From Mediterranea massiliensis (GTDB lineage: Bacteria > Bacteroidota > Bacteroidia > Bacteroidales > Bacteroidaceae), in the NCBI GenBank assembly GCA_015060685.1, contig SUXZ01000011.1, forward strand, positions 20,840 through 84,839: a stretch of DNA of 64,000 nt, written 5' to 3'. Every line of letters begins with the position of its first letter. The first letter of the stretch is position 1. Shown here piece by piece: positions 44,917 through 52,420 of the stretch. A model generated the notes under the pieces. It searched no databases and was not told the origin of the DNA. It saw only the letters and a list, made by a program, of their open reading frames with translations. The translations under genes were made by a program, and so were the position numbers.

Positions 44917-46413
44917 TCAACGATTATAGTTTGTTCTCATGGCGAGCATGATGGCTTCGCCGACTAAAGCGATGTTGGCTAAGAGGTAGTGACGGTTGCC
45001 GTTCCAAAGGATGGAGTGGCCGGCGGTTTCGGCGGTTTTTAGGATGCTTTTTCGGATGTCGGTATCGTTGAAGAAGGTGGCGCTACCGGCGGCAAAGGCG
45101 GTACCGGAGGGGCTGAGTTCGAAGATGATGGGGCCGGCATCAATATCCATCCCGATGTAGCAACTTCTGTCGTGATACTCTTTTAATCCGGAGATGAGGG
45201 AGGATTTCCAAAAATAACTCTTTAGTTGGGTGTATTGTTGTTGCGCAAATGATTTGTCAATCAGGGTGAGGTAGTAGCAGTTTAGTGCGGCATAAGAGCC
45301 TTTTATAGGTACGTCATTGTATTGTGTGCCGTCTTCTTGCAAGAAGGATGTCAGTAAACCTGTTTTACCATCGCTCCACTGATGTTTTGCTTTCTCAATC
45401 CAACGTTGAACGGTGGCTTTGTACTTGCCATGATTCATGTCTGCATACTGTTTCAAGGCGACAATGGCGACAAGCATATCCGGGATATAGATGGCTTCGT
45501 TGGGGTAGGTGGGCAGGTTGAAGGCTTCGGAGGCAAGGATTCTTCTGTTCATGGTTTGGCATAATGAGGATAGCAACGTGTCGTGTTTTCCATCGCCTCC
45601 AATCGCTTTGTAATTGCATATCATCCAGGCAAGATGACTCAGATAGGAGATGTGACTCTTTTCGCCATCCAATGTTTCCAGAGGATCTTCATCCCACCTC
45701 ATTGTGTCGTAATAGCGCATTTCGGGAGAGAGTACGATGTTGATGAGTTTGTCAATATACTGGATGTGTTCTTGCTTTGTTTCTGGATATTGCTGGGCGA
45801 TGTTGGTAAGTGCGGCGGCAAACATAGAACAGGAGTATAACGCCCATTCACCTTGAAATTGCGTGCCGATGGCCGAAGGCATTTCGTTAATGACATTTTG
45901 TGGTGATGTAATTAACTTTCTTAATAGGTAATCCCTACGTTCCAATACTTCCTGCTTTTCACTCTCTATCGTGCCTTGGTGACGGGTTTCCAGGAAAACG
46001 CCAATGCCTTTCGCCAAGCAGATTAGTACGACAGAAAGGATGCAAGCGATAGCTTTGGAAAAACGGTATAGCTTCTTGATGTATTTGCTACCAATCACAC
46101 ACATTGCGCCAAAGAGCGGCAATAACAAAGCGAACCCGATGGAGAGTGAATCTGTCCAAATGGCGGCAATGCATAGGATGATTGCATAAATCAGATAGGG
46201 GAGAAACAACCACTTTAGCTTTTGCTTGTTCGGGACAAATTCGCCGAATGCCGAGTATAGCGTGGTGTAAAGAATGATGAGCAATAGCGTTCCGTAGTTC
46301 AGGTGATTTCCCCAAATGGATGGAAGTAGCAATATCAGCAACGTCTGGATGAAGAACCATTTGATGATTTCTACAAAGCAATCGAGGTATTTGGATAAAA
46401 CATCTTCGTTCAT
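44917..46413 (-). CDS. Unrecognised membrane protein with C-terminal alpha/alpha domain
   Basis: A 498-aa protein I do not recognise with certainty. The first 140 residues hold about four to five membrane helices (15-35, 40-60, 70-90, 92-107, 120-140). The rest is soluble and mainly helical, with GEWALYSCSMFAAALTNIA, SYLSHLAWMICNYKAIGGDGKHD, TYPNEAIYIPDMLVAIVALKQYA and GMDIDAGPIIFELSPSGTAFAAG. The aromatic and acidic motifs and repeated helix pairs look like an alpha/alpha toroid (linalool-dehydratase-like or glycosidase-like), but this is inference. It ends 8 bp from the convergent TraX gene. Confidence 0.6.
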   Translation of the reverse strand: MNEDVLSKYLDCFVEIIKWFFIQTLLILLLPSIWGNHLNYGTLLLIILYTTLYSAFGEFVPNKQKLKWLFLPYLIYAIILCIAAIWTDSLSIGFALLLPLFGAMCVIGSKYIKKLYRFSKAIACILSVVLICLAKGIGVFLETRHQGTIESEKQEVLERRDYLLRKLITSPQNVINEMPSAIGTQFQGEWALYSCSMFAAALTNIAQQYPETKQEHIQYIDKLINIVLSPEMRYYDTMRWDEDPLETLDGEKSHISYLSHLAWMICNYKAIGGDGKHDTLLSSLCQTMNRRILASEAFNLPTYPNEAIYIPDMLVAIVALKQYADMNHGKYKATVQRWIEKAKHQWSDGKTGLLTSFLQEDGTQYNDVPIKGSYAALNCYYLTLIDKSFAQQQYTQLKSYFWKSSLISGLKEYHDRSCYIGMDIDAGPIIFELSPSGTAFAAGSATFFNDTDIRKSILKTAETAGHSILWNGNRHYLLANIALVGEAIMLAMRTNYNR

Positions 46414-46483
46414 TGGGACACTGACTGGGATTGGATTGTAAAGTTATTTATCGGTCGACAAAGGTAGTTAAATCGTGCGGAAT

Positions 46484-46527
46484 AAAATTCCCCTAAGGGT
46501 AATTTTATTTTTCCTTAAGGGTAAATA
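46484..46527. repeat. Two-copy 22-bp dyad repeat, family B
   Basis: CCCCTAAGGG (46490-46499) and TCCTTAAGGG (46512-46521), 22 bp apart, flanked by T-rich and A-rich arms. It closely matches the pair at 34735-34778. It lies in the divergent gap between the unrecognised membrane-protein gene and the response-regulator gene. Confidence 0.8.
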
Positions 46528-46589
46528 TAAATATCCTTTCGTATTGCCGATGCCAAGATATACCGCTTGGTGCAAAAAAATAGAACTAA

Positions 46590-46623
46590 TTCAGTGTTTT
46601 TTCAGAATTATCTTTTTTCTTTG
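46590..46623 (+). promoter_or_regulatory. Putative response-regulator box and promoter of rprY
   Basis: TTCAG at 46590 and TTCAGAAT at 46601 are direct repeats 11 bp apart. TTTCTTTG (46616-46623) is a -7-like element; its final G lies 22 bp after the start of the second repeat. No -33 TTTG is present, so the repeats lie where an activator would replace it. The same arrangement recurs at 49496-49529. OmpR-type regulators bind such direct repeats, so autoregulation is inferred. Confidence 0.5.
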
Positions 46624-46644
46624 TACAATAAATAGGTTAAGGCT

Positions 46645-47322
46645 ATGAAAATACTTATTGTAGAAGACGAACCGGCTTTGCGCGAACTGATTCAACGCTC
46701 GTTGGAGAAAGAACGTTTTGTGGTGGAAACCGCTGCTGACTTTTATGCCGGATTGGACAAGATAGAGGTGTACGACTATGATTGTATTTTGTTGGACATC
46801 ATGCTGCCCGGTGGTAGCGGCTTGCAACTTCTTGAACGGCTGAAGGAGTTGCGAAAGAAGGAGAACGTTATCATTATCTCCGCCAAAGATTCGTTGGAAG
46901 ACAAGGTGTTAGGATTGGAGTTGGGAGCCGACGACTACTTGCCAAAACCTTTCCATCTGGCCGAGCTGACGGCTCGTGTAAAGAGCGTGTTGCGGCGGAA
47001 ACATCGCGATGGCGAACAATATATTACACTTGGAAATGTGCGTTTGCTACCCGATACCTTCTCGGTTTGGGTGAACGACAAGCCGTTGGAACTCAGTAGG
47101 AAGGAGTATGACATTCTGCACTACTTCCTGAATCGTCCCAACCGGATGGTAAATAAGAACACGTTGGCCGAATCGGTGTGGGGAGATCACATCGACCAAG
47201 TGGACAACTTCGACTTTATCTATGCACAAATCAAGAACTTGCGCAAGAAGTTGAAAGAGGCCGATGCCGACATTGAGATTAAGGCCGTTTATGGCTTCGG
47301 ATATAAATTGGTAGTAGAGTAG
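46645..47322 (+). CDS. rprY: OmpR-family response regulator, RprY type
   Basis: A 225-aa protein. The receiver domain (1-118) has acidic residues VEDEP, phosphoacceptor Asp51 in LLDIMLPGG and Lys in SAKDS. The winged-helix DNA-binding domain (about 125-225) has PLELSRKEYDILHYFLNRPNRMV and KAVYGFGYKLV. A sensor kinase follows 12 bp later. Length, order and sequence resemble the Bacteroides RprX/RprY pair. Its own promoter carries a candidate binding site. Confidence 0.85.
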   Translation: MKILIVEDEPALRELIQRSLEKERFVVETAADFYAGLDKIEVYDYDCILLDIMLPGGSGLQLLERLKELRKKENVIIISAKDSLEDKVLGLELGADDYLPKPFHLAELTARVKSVLRRKHRDGEQYITLGNVRLLPDTFSVWVNDKPLELSRKEYDILHYFLNRPNRMVNKNTLAESVWGDHIDQVDNFDFIYAQIKNLRKKLKEADADIEIKAVYGFGYKLVVE

Positions 47323-47334
47323 GAGGGAAACGAT

Positions 47335-48615
47335 ATGAAGTTGTTTTACAGAGTGTTGATTCATTTATTGATAGGCATTGCCGTCGTCTTGTCTGGATGG
47401 GCGGTTGTCTTCTATCTGGGCATCATGTCCGAGGTGAACGACGAGGTGGACGATTCGTTGGAAGACTATTCCGAGCTGATTATCACACGCTCGCTTGCCG
47501 GTAAAGAGCTGCCCGCCAACGATAGCGGATCGAACAACCAATACTACCTACGCCAGGTGGACGAATCCTATTTCCGAACGCATCAAGCCATTAGCTACCG
47601 CGATTCGATGGTTTACATCCACGAGAAAAAAGAGACTGAGCCGGCACGCATCCTGACAACCCTCTTCAAGAATGGCGAAAACTGCTTTTTCGAGTTGTCG
47701 GTATATACTCCAACCATCGAGAAACGCGATTTGCGAGAGGCCATATTCTACCAACTGATAGGCCTCTTTGCAACGCTTTTGATAGCCATACTAATCATCA
47801 ACATTTGGGTGTTCCGCCGTAGCATGAAGCCCTTTTATCAATTGATGTCATGGCTCGATAAATTCCGGTTGGGACAAAGCAACAAACCGCTCGAAATGTC
47901 AACGGATATTACCGAATTCAAAAAGTTGAAAGAGGCCGTTTTAAGCTATACCGCCCATAGTGAGGAGATGTATCAGCAACAGAAGCAATTCATCGGTAAT
48001 GCTTCGCACGAGATGCAAACACCCTTGGCCGTCTGTCAGAACCGTATAGAGATGCTGATGGAAGATGAATCGTTGGGCGAAGAGCAGATGGAGGAACTGC
48101 TTAAAACCTACCGCACGTTGGAGTATGTAAGCAAGCTGAACAAATCGTTGTTGCTCTTGTCCAAGATAGACAATAGCCAATATTCGGACACGACAACCAA
48201 CTGTATAAACGACCTTCTTTCTCGCTATATGGATGATTATCAAGAGGCTTATGAGTATCGAAACATCCGTTTGACGCTAAAGGAAAACGCCACTTGCTAC
48301 ATGCAACTGAACGAAACACTTGCCACCGTTCTGATAACAAATCTCTTGAAAAACGCCTATGTTCACAACGTGGACAATGGCGAAATCCGTGTAGAGATAA
48401 ACAAGGATTCGGTCAGCTTCAGCAATAGCGGCCAGCCGGAAGCATTGGACGAAAAACGCATCTTCGAACGCTTCTATCAAGGCACGAAGAAAGAGGGCTC
48501 TACCGGATTGGGATTGGCTATCGTAGCCGCCATCTGCCGGCAATTCTCGTTGGACATTCGCTATCGGTTTGTAAACAATATGCATGTATTCAGTGTTATA
48601 AACAAAACAAAATAA
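47335..48615 (+). CDS. rprX: Sensor histidine kinase, RprX type
   Basis: A 426-aa protein with two membrane helices (about 8-30 and 138-160) around a sensor region of about 105 residues. The dimerisation domain has phospho-acceptor His225 in GNASHEMQTPLAV. The ATPase domain shows NLLKNAYVHN (N box), IFERFYQGT (F box) and STGLGLAIV (G box). Cognate kinase of the upstream regulator. The signal is unknown. Confidence 0.88.
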   Translation: MKLFYRVLIHLLIGIAVVLSGWAVVFYLGIMSEVNDEVDDSLEDYSELIITRSLAGKELPANDSGSNNQYYLRQVDESYFRTHQAISYRDSMVYIHEKKETEPARILTTLFKNGENCFFELSVYTPTIEKRDLREAIFYQLIGLFATLLIAILIINIWVFRRSMKPFYQLMSWLDKFRLGQSNKPLEMSTDITEFKKLKEAVLSYTAHSEEMYQQQKQFIGNASHEMQTPLAVCQNRIEMLMEDESLGEEQMEELLKTYRTLEYVSKLNKSLLLLSKIDNSQYSDTTTNCINDLLSRYMDDYQEAYEYRNIRLTLKENATCYMQLNETLATVLITNLLKNAYVHNVDNGEIRVEINKDSVSFSNSGQPEALDEKRIFERFYQGTKKEGSTGLGLAIVAAICRQFSLDIRYRFVNNMHVFSVINKTK

Positions 48616-48620
48616 TCGTT

Positions 48621-49334
48621 ATGGAAAAATGTACTTGTAAACTATCGGGATTGGTCGTAGCCGGCCTCTCGGTGATGATTGGATTAATGGTTCTTGGAAA
48701 TTGCGTAGGAAACGGCATCAAGCATTTTGCCGATAAAGACCGTTTCGTTACGGTGAAAGGCCTTGCCGAGCGCGAAGTGATGGCAAACAGAGTAGTGTGG
48801 CCCCTTCCTTTCAATTGTGTGGGAAACAACCTGGAAGAGCTATATAATAGTGTGGAAAGAAACAAGAACACCATCTTGACCTTCTTGAACGAAAACGGCA
48901 TTGCGCAAGATGAGATTATCTTGTCGGCACCCACGGTTACCGACCGCGAAGCACAATCGTATGCACCCGATAACATCAAGTATCGCTATCAGGTAGAGAT
49001 GGTTGTTACCATTATCTCCTCTCAAGTGGAAAAGGTGATGGCGTTGATGAACAGACAAGCCGACCTGATGAAGCAGGGTATAGCCATCGGTGCCGATTAC
49101 CGCTATCAAACGCAATTCGAGTTTACGCTTCTGAACGATTTGAAGCCGGAGATGATTGAAGAGGCCACCCGCAATGCAAGAGCCGTAGCACAGAAGTTTG
49201 CCGACGACTCGAAGAGCGAACTTGGCGGCATCCGTCAGGCGGCACAAGGACAATTCAGTATTACAAGCGACTCGAACACTCCGCAACTGAAACGAGTGCG
49301 TGTAGTAACCACCGTAGATTACTTCTTGAAGTAA
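48621..49334 (+). CDS. SIMPL-domain protein
   Basis: A 237-aa protein. An N-terminal membrane anchor (about 8-30) precedes a SIMPL (DUF541) domain: DRFVTVKGLAEREVMANRVVWPLPF, EIILSAPTVTDREAQ, EEATRNARAVAQKFADDSKSELGGIRQA. In other bacteria SIMPL proteins are periplasmic or surface factors linked to oxidative or envelope stress. It starts 5 bp after the kinase gene, so it belongs to the same operon and is a likely part of the regulon. Confidence 0.85.
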   Translation: MEKCTCKLSGLVVAGLSVMIGLMVLGNCVGNGIKHFADKDRFVTVKGLAEREVMANRVVWPLPFNCVGNNLEELYNSVERNKNTILTFLNENGIAQDEIILSAPTVTDREAQSYAPDNIKYRYQVEMVVTIISSQVEKVMALMNRQADLMKQGIAIGADYRYQTQFEFTLLNDLKPEMIEEATRNARAVAQKFADDSKSELGGIRQAAQGQFSITSDSNTPQLKRVRVVTTVDYFLK

Positions 49335-49340
49335 CGCTTC

Positions 49341-49428
49341 TGCCACCGTTGTGGCAAGGCCTTGCCAACGCCTTGGCAGAGTCTTGCCATCGCGTTGGCA
49401 CTCCAGTGCCAAGGCATTAAAAAAAGTT
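49341..49428. repeat. Four-copy 22-bp dyad repeat array, family E (GC-rich)
   Basis: TGCCA begins at 49341, 49363, 49385 and 49407, exactly 22 bp apart. Units pair as TGCCA...TGGCA or TTGCCA...TTGGCA, and the junctions also form dyads such as GCAAGGCCTTGC. The array starts 7 bp after the SIMPL stop codon, so it would be in the 3' end of the rprY-rprX-SIMPL mRNA and could fold into several competing hairpins. Confidence 0.85.
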
Positions 49429-49495
49429 GGCACAAAAACAGACTGATTATCAGCATCGAATATTTTTTCAAAAAAATGCGCTAAAAACTCAAAAC

Positions 49496-49529
49496 TTCAG
49501 AATCTTTTCAGAATCACTCCTCATCTTTG
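49496..49529 (+). promoter_or_regulatory. Putative response-regulator box and promoter of the first PepSY-like gene
   Basis: TTCAGAAT at 49496 and 49507 are direct repeats 11 bp apart. CATCTTTG (49522-49529) is the -7-like element; its last G lies 22 bp after the second repeat start, exactly as in front of the response-regulator gene. No TTTG -33 element is present. Likely target of the neighbouring two-component system. Confidence 0.55.
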
Positions 49530-49576
49530 CATCAAAGAAAATAAAGAAATAGTATAAACCCCTAAAAAAGTGAAGT

Positions 49577-50017
49577 ATGAAAAAGTTTGCATTATTATTC
49601 GTTTCGTTATTTGTTTTGAGTTTCGGTGCAAAGGCTATCAACGATAAGCCCATCCAAGTAGAAGAGATGCCAAAGAAGGCACAACAGTTCATCCAAACCC
49701 ATTTCGCGGGTGTTTCGGTTGCCATGGCAAAGGTAGAATTGGATTTTCTTAGCAAGAGTTACGACGTAATCTTTACCAATGGCGACAAGGTGGAGTTTGA
49801 CAAGAAAGGCAATTGGACAAACATCGATTGCGAGCATACAAAAGTGCCCGTGGAAGTGCTTCCGGCTTCCATCCGCGAATACCTGAAGAAAAACTATCCT
49901 GCCGTAGATGTGTTGCAAATTGAACTGACCGACCGCAAGGGATACGATGTGGAGTTGAAGAACGGCATCGAACTTGAATTCGACAAGCGTTTCCGCCTGG
50001 TGGATATGGACAGATAA
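49577..50017 (+). CDS. PepSY-like periplasmic protein
   Basis: A 146-aa protein with signal peptide MKKFALLFVSLFVLSFGAKA. It contains two related beta-alpha-beta repeats: LDFLSKSYDVIFTNGDKVEFDKKGNW (about 56-81) and IELTDRKGYDVELKNGIELEFDKRFRL (about 116-142), each after a helix with QxFIQTHF or REYLKKNYP. This is the PepSY-like (DUF2874, BLIP-like) fold. Role unknown; probably stress-related given the promoter shared with the two-component operon. A second copy is at 58706. Confidence 0.8.
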   Translation: MKKFALLFVSLFVLSFGAKAINDKPIQVEEMPKKAQQFIQTHFAGVSVAMAKVELDFLSKSYDVIFTNGDKVEFDKKGNWTNIDCEHTKVPVEVLPASIREYLKKNYPAVDVLQIELTDRKGYDVELKNGIELEFDKRFRLVDMDR

Positions 50018-50045
50018 GATTCATTTAGCAAATAGTCTATCTATT

Positions 50046-50076
50046 AGCGTGTTGCTTTGCTGCAACACGCTTTTTA
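50046..50076 (+). terminator. Terminator of the first PepSY-like gene
   Basis: AGCGTGTTGC / GCAACACGCT, a 10-bp perfect stem with a 6-base loop and a following T run. Confidence 0.9.
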
Positions 50077-50108
50077 TTTGCAACGGACAAAAAATAATTT
50101 CCAATTTG

Positions 50109-50139
50109 TTTGATGGATAAAAATAAATAAATACCTTTG
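50109..50139 (+). promoter_or_regulatory. Promoter of the cobalamin-uptake operon
   Basis: TTTG (50109-50112), 19 bp, TACCTTTG (50132-50139): full consensus. The start of transcription falls near 50143, just ahead of the riboswitch. Confidence 0.85.
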
Positions 50140-50145
50140 CCAACG

Positions 50146-50330
50146 GTTTTGTTCCACATCCTCTTTCGAGGTAAGGATTAAAAGGGAATCGGGTGTAAAT
50201 CCCGGACAGTCCCGCTGCTGTAAGTTTCGTAAATACAGTTCATCAAAATCAAAAATGCCACTGTTCGTAAGAATGGGAAGGCGATGAACCGAAGGAAACA
50301 AGTCAGAAGACCTGCAAGACCAAGTCAAGA
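50146..50330 (+). promoter_or_regulatory. Cobalamin riboswitch
   Basis: The conserved cobalamin-aptamer elements are present in order: GGGAATCGGGTGTAAATCCC (50184-50203), ACAGTCCCGCTGCTGTAAG, GCCACTG with GGGAAGGC around 50256-50282, and the B12 box AGTCAGAAGACCTGC (50301-50315). B12 binding should shut off expression of the operon. A hairpin GTAAG/CTTAC (50363-50379) ends 9 bp before the btuB ATG and may be the switching element; no T-run terminator is seen, so control is probably at translation. Confidence 0.95.
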
Positions 50331-50388
50331 AATTGCATGTTCGAGGATAGCGTGCAGTGTACGTAAGTAGAATTCTTACACATTATTT

Positions 50389-52398
50389 ATGAAAACAAAG
50401 GCCGTTTTACGGGCTATCTGTTTGGGTGTTTTTACGTTGGTGTCGGTAGCGGAAAGCCGTGCACAACAGAACGATTCCATTGGTGATAACCGCCAGTTGG
50501 AAGAGGTGACTGTTAAAGCTCGAAGGGCACCCATGAAGGTGACTTCCGCCACACCGGTGCAACTATTGGGCAAGGACGAAATCAAGAGCTTGGGATTGCA
50601 GAATATGGCCGATGCTGTCCGTCGCTTTGCCGGTACCAATGTGCGCGATTATGGTGGTATCGGTGGTTTGAAAACCGTTTCGGTACGCAACTTAGGAGCT
50701 GCCCATACGGCCGTCAGCTACGATGGGGTAGTGGTGAGCAATACACAAGCCGGACAGGTGGATATCGGCCGTTTTTCGTTGGACAATGTATCTACCTTGT
50801 CGCTTGCTATCGGACACGACGACAACCTGTTGCAACCGGCCCGTATGTATGCTTCAGCCGGTGTGCTGAACATCGAAACCGAACGCCCGGTGTTCAATGA
50901 AGGCAAGCAACACCATACACAACTACAGCTTCGTGGCGGCTCGTTCGGCTACATCACACCCTCGTTCCGCCATTGGCATAAGTTGGGCGAACATACCTCC
51001 GTAACGGCCGATGCCGGTTACGTTCGTGCCGATGGTATCTATCCCTTTACATTGAAAAACGGTCAGCTGATGACGGAAGAGAAACGTCGCAATTCGGATG
51101 TCGAGTCGTGGCAGGCCGAAGCCAACCTTTTCCACACTTTCGCCAATCAGGACGGACTGAACGTAAAGGCCTACTATTATCACTCCGAACGGGGTTTGCC
51201 AGGTTCGGTAGTGCTCTACAACCCGGAAACGAAAGAGCGTTTGTGGGACGAGAACTTCTTCGCCCAATTACGTTATAAGAAACAACTCTCCGAACGTTGG
51301 AATTTGCAGGCACAAGGCAAATACAACTATTCGTGGAACAAGTTCGAAGATAGCGGTGTTGAATATGTGGATGGCCGTCAGACCGATACCAATCGTCAGC
51401 ACGAGTACTACCTTTCGGCGGCTTTGCACTATCGTCCGCTCGATTGTCTGGACATAGCGTTGGCTCAAGATGGCTTTATCAACCGTCTGCATACCAACGG
51501 CATCAACTCGCCCGAGCCCGTCCGCTACACTTCGCTTACCGCACTGAACGTGCGCTATCATCAAGGCATATTGAAACTTGCCGGCTCGTTGGTGGCAACC
51601 TACATTACCGAGGAGGTGAAAGCGGGCAATAAACCCGACGACCGCCAACACCTTTCGCCCACCGTGTCGCTATCGTTGCAACCCTGGGCATCGCATCAGT
51701 TCTTCCTGCGTGCCATGTACAAGAACACCTTCCGGGTGCCTACCTTCAGCGACCTTTATTACCTCCGTGTAGGCAACACCAGCTTGCAACCGGAAAAGGC
51801 TACCGAATACACTTTGGGCATCACTTGGAGCGGAACCCCATGCCGTTTCACCGACTTCGTTTCGCTGACCATCGATGGCTACTACAACGAAGTGAGCGAT
51901 AAAATCATTGCCTTCCCCAGTACCTATGTGTGGAAGATGCAGAACTATGGCAAGGTACGCATTACCGGATTGGACGTAACGTTGGCTACCGCCCTGCCTA
52001 TCGGAGAGAAACTACACCTGAATCTCTCGGGCAATTACTCTTGGCAAAAGGCCATCGACGTAACCAACCGCGAGGCAAAAAACTACAAAGACCAGTTGCC
52101 ATATACCCCTCAACATAGCGGAAATCTGTCGGCTATGTTGGAGAATCCCTGGCTGAATATCGGCTATACCGCCACCATGATGGGCAAGCGATACTATCTG
52201 GCCCAAAACCTTCCCGAAAACGAGATTGAAGGCTATTGCGAACATACCGCAACCCTTTGGCGCGAATTCGGATTGAAAGGGGGTAAGTTTCGTTTGCAAG
52301 CCGAAATAATCAATTTGACCAACGAACAATACGATGTCATCAAGTATTATCCTATGCCGGGACGCTCGTGGCGACTGACAGGAACGATGACTTTTTAA
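50389..52398 (+). CDS. btuB: TonB-dependent outer-membrane receptor for cobalamin
   Basis: A 669-aa protein with signal peptide ending ESRAQ. A plug domain follows: LEEVTVKARRAPMKVTSATPVQLLGKDEIKSLGLQNMADAVRRFAGTNVRDYGGIGGLKTVSVRNLGAAHTAVSYDGV. The rest is a 22-strand barrel ending in LTGTMTF (terminal Phe). The riboswitch in front and btuG behind identify the substrate as B12 or a related corrinoid. Confidence 0.93.
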   Translation: MKTKAVLRAICLGVFTLVSVAESRAQQNDSIGDNRQLEEVTVKARRAPMKVTSATPVQLLGKDEIKSLGLQNMADAVRRFAGTNVRDYGGIGGLKTVSVRNLGAAHTAVSYDGVVVSNTQAGQVDIGRFSLDNVSTLSLAIGHDDNLLQPARMYASAGVLNIETERPVFNEGKQHHTQLQLRGGSFGYITPSFRHWHKLGEHTSVTADAGYVRADGIYPFTLKNGQLMTEEKRRNSDVESWQAEANLFHTFANQDGLNVKAYYYHSERGLPGSVVLYNPETKERLWDENFFAQLRYKKQLSERWNLQAQGKYNYSWNKFEDSGVEYVDGRQTDTNRQHEYYLSAALHYRPLDCLDIALAQDGFINRLHTNGINSPEPVRYTSLTALNVRYHQGILKLAGSLVATYITEEVKAGNKPDDRQHLSPTVSLSLQPWASHQFFLRAMYKNTFRVPTFSDLYYLRVGNTSLQPEKATEYTLGITWSGTPCRFTDFVSLTIDGYYNEVSDKIIAFPSTYVWKMQNYGKVRITGLDVTLATALPIGEKLHLNLSGNYSWQKAIDVTNREAKNYKDQLPYTPQHSGNLSAMLENPWLNIGYTATMMGKRYYLAQNLPENEIEGYCEHTATLWREFGLKGGKFRLQAEIINLTNEQYDVIKYYPMPGRSWRLTGTMTF

Positions 52399-52420
52399 TG
52401 AAGAATATTAAACCAAAAAA

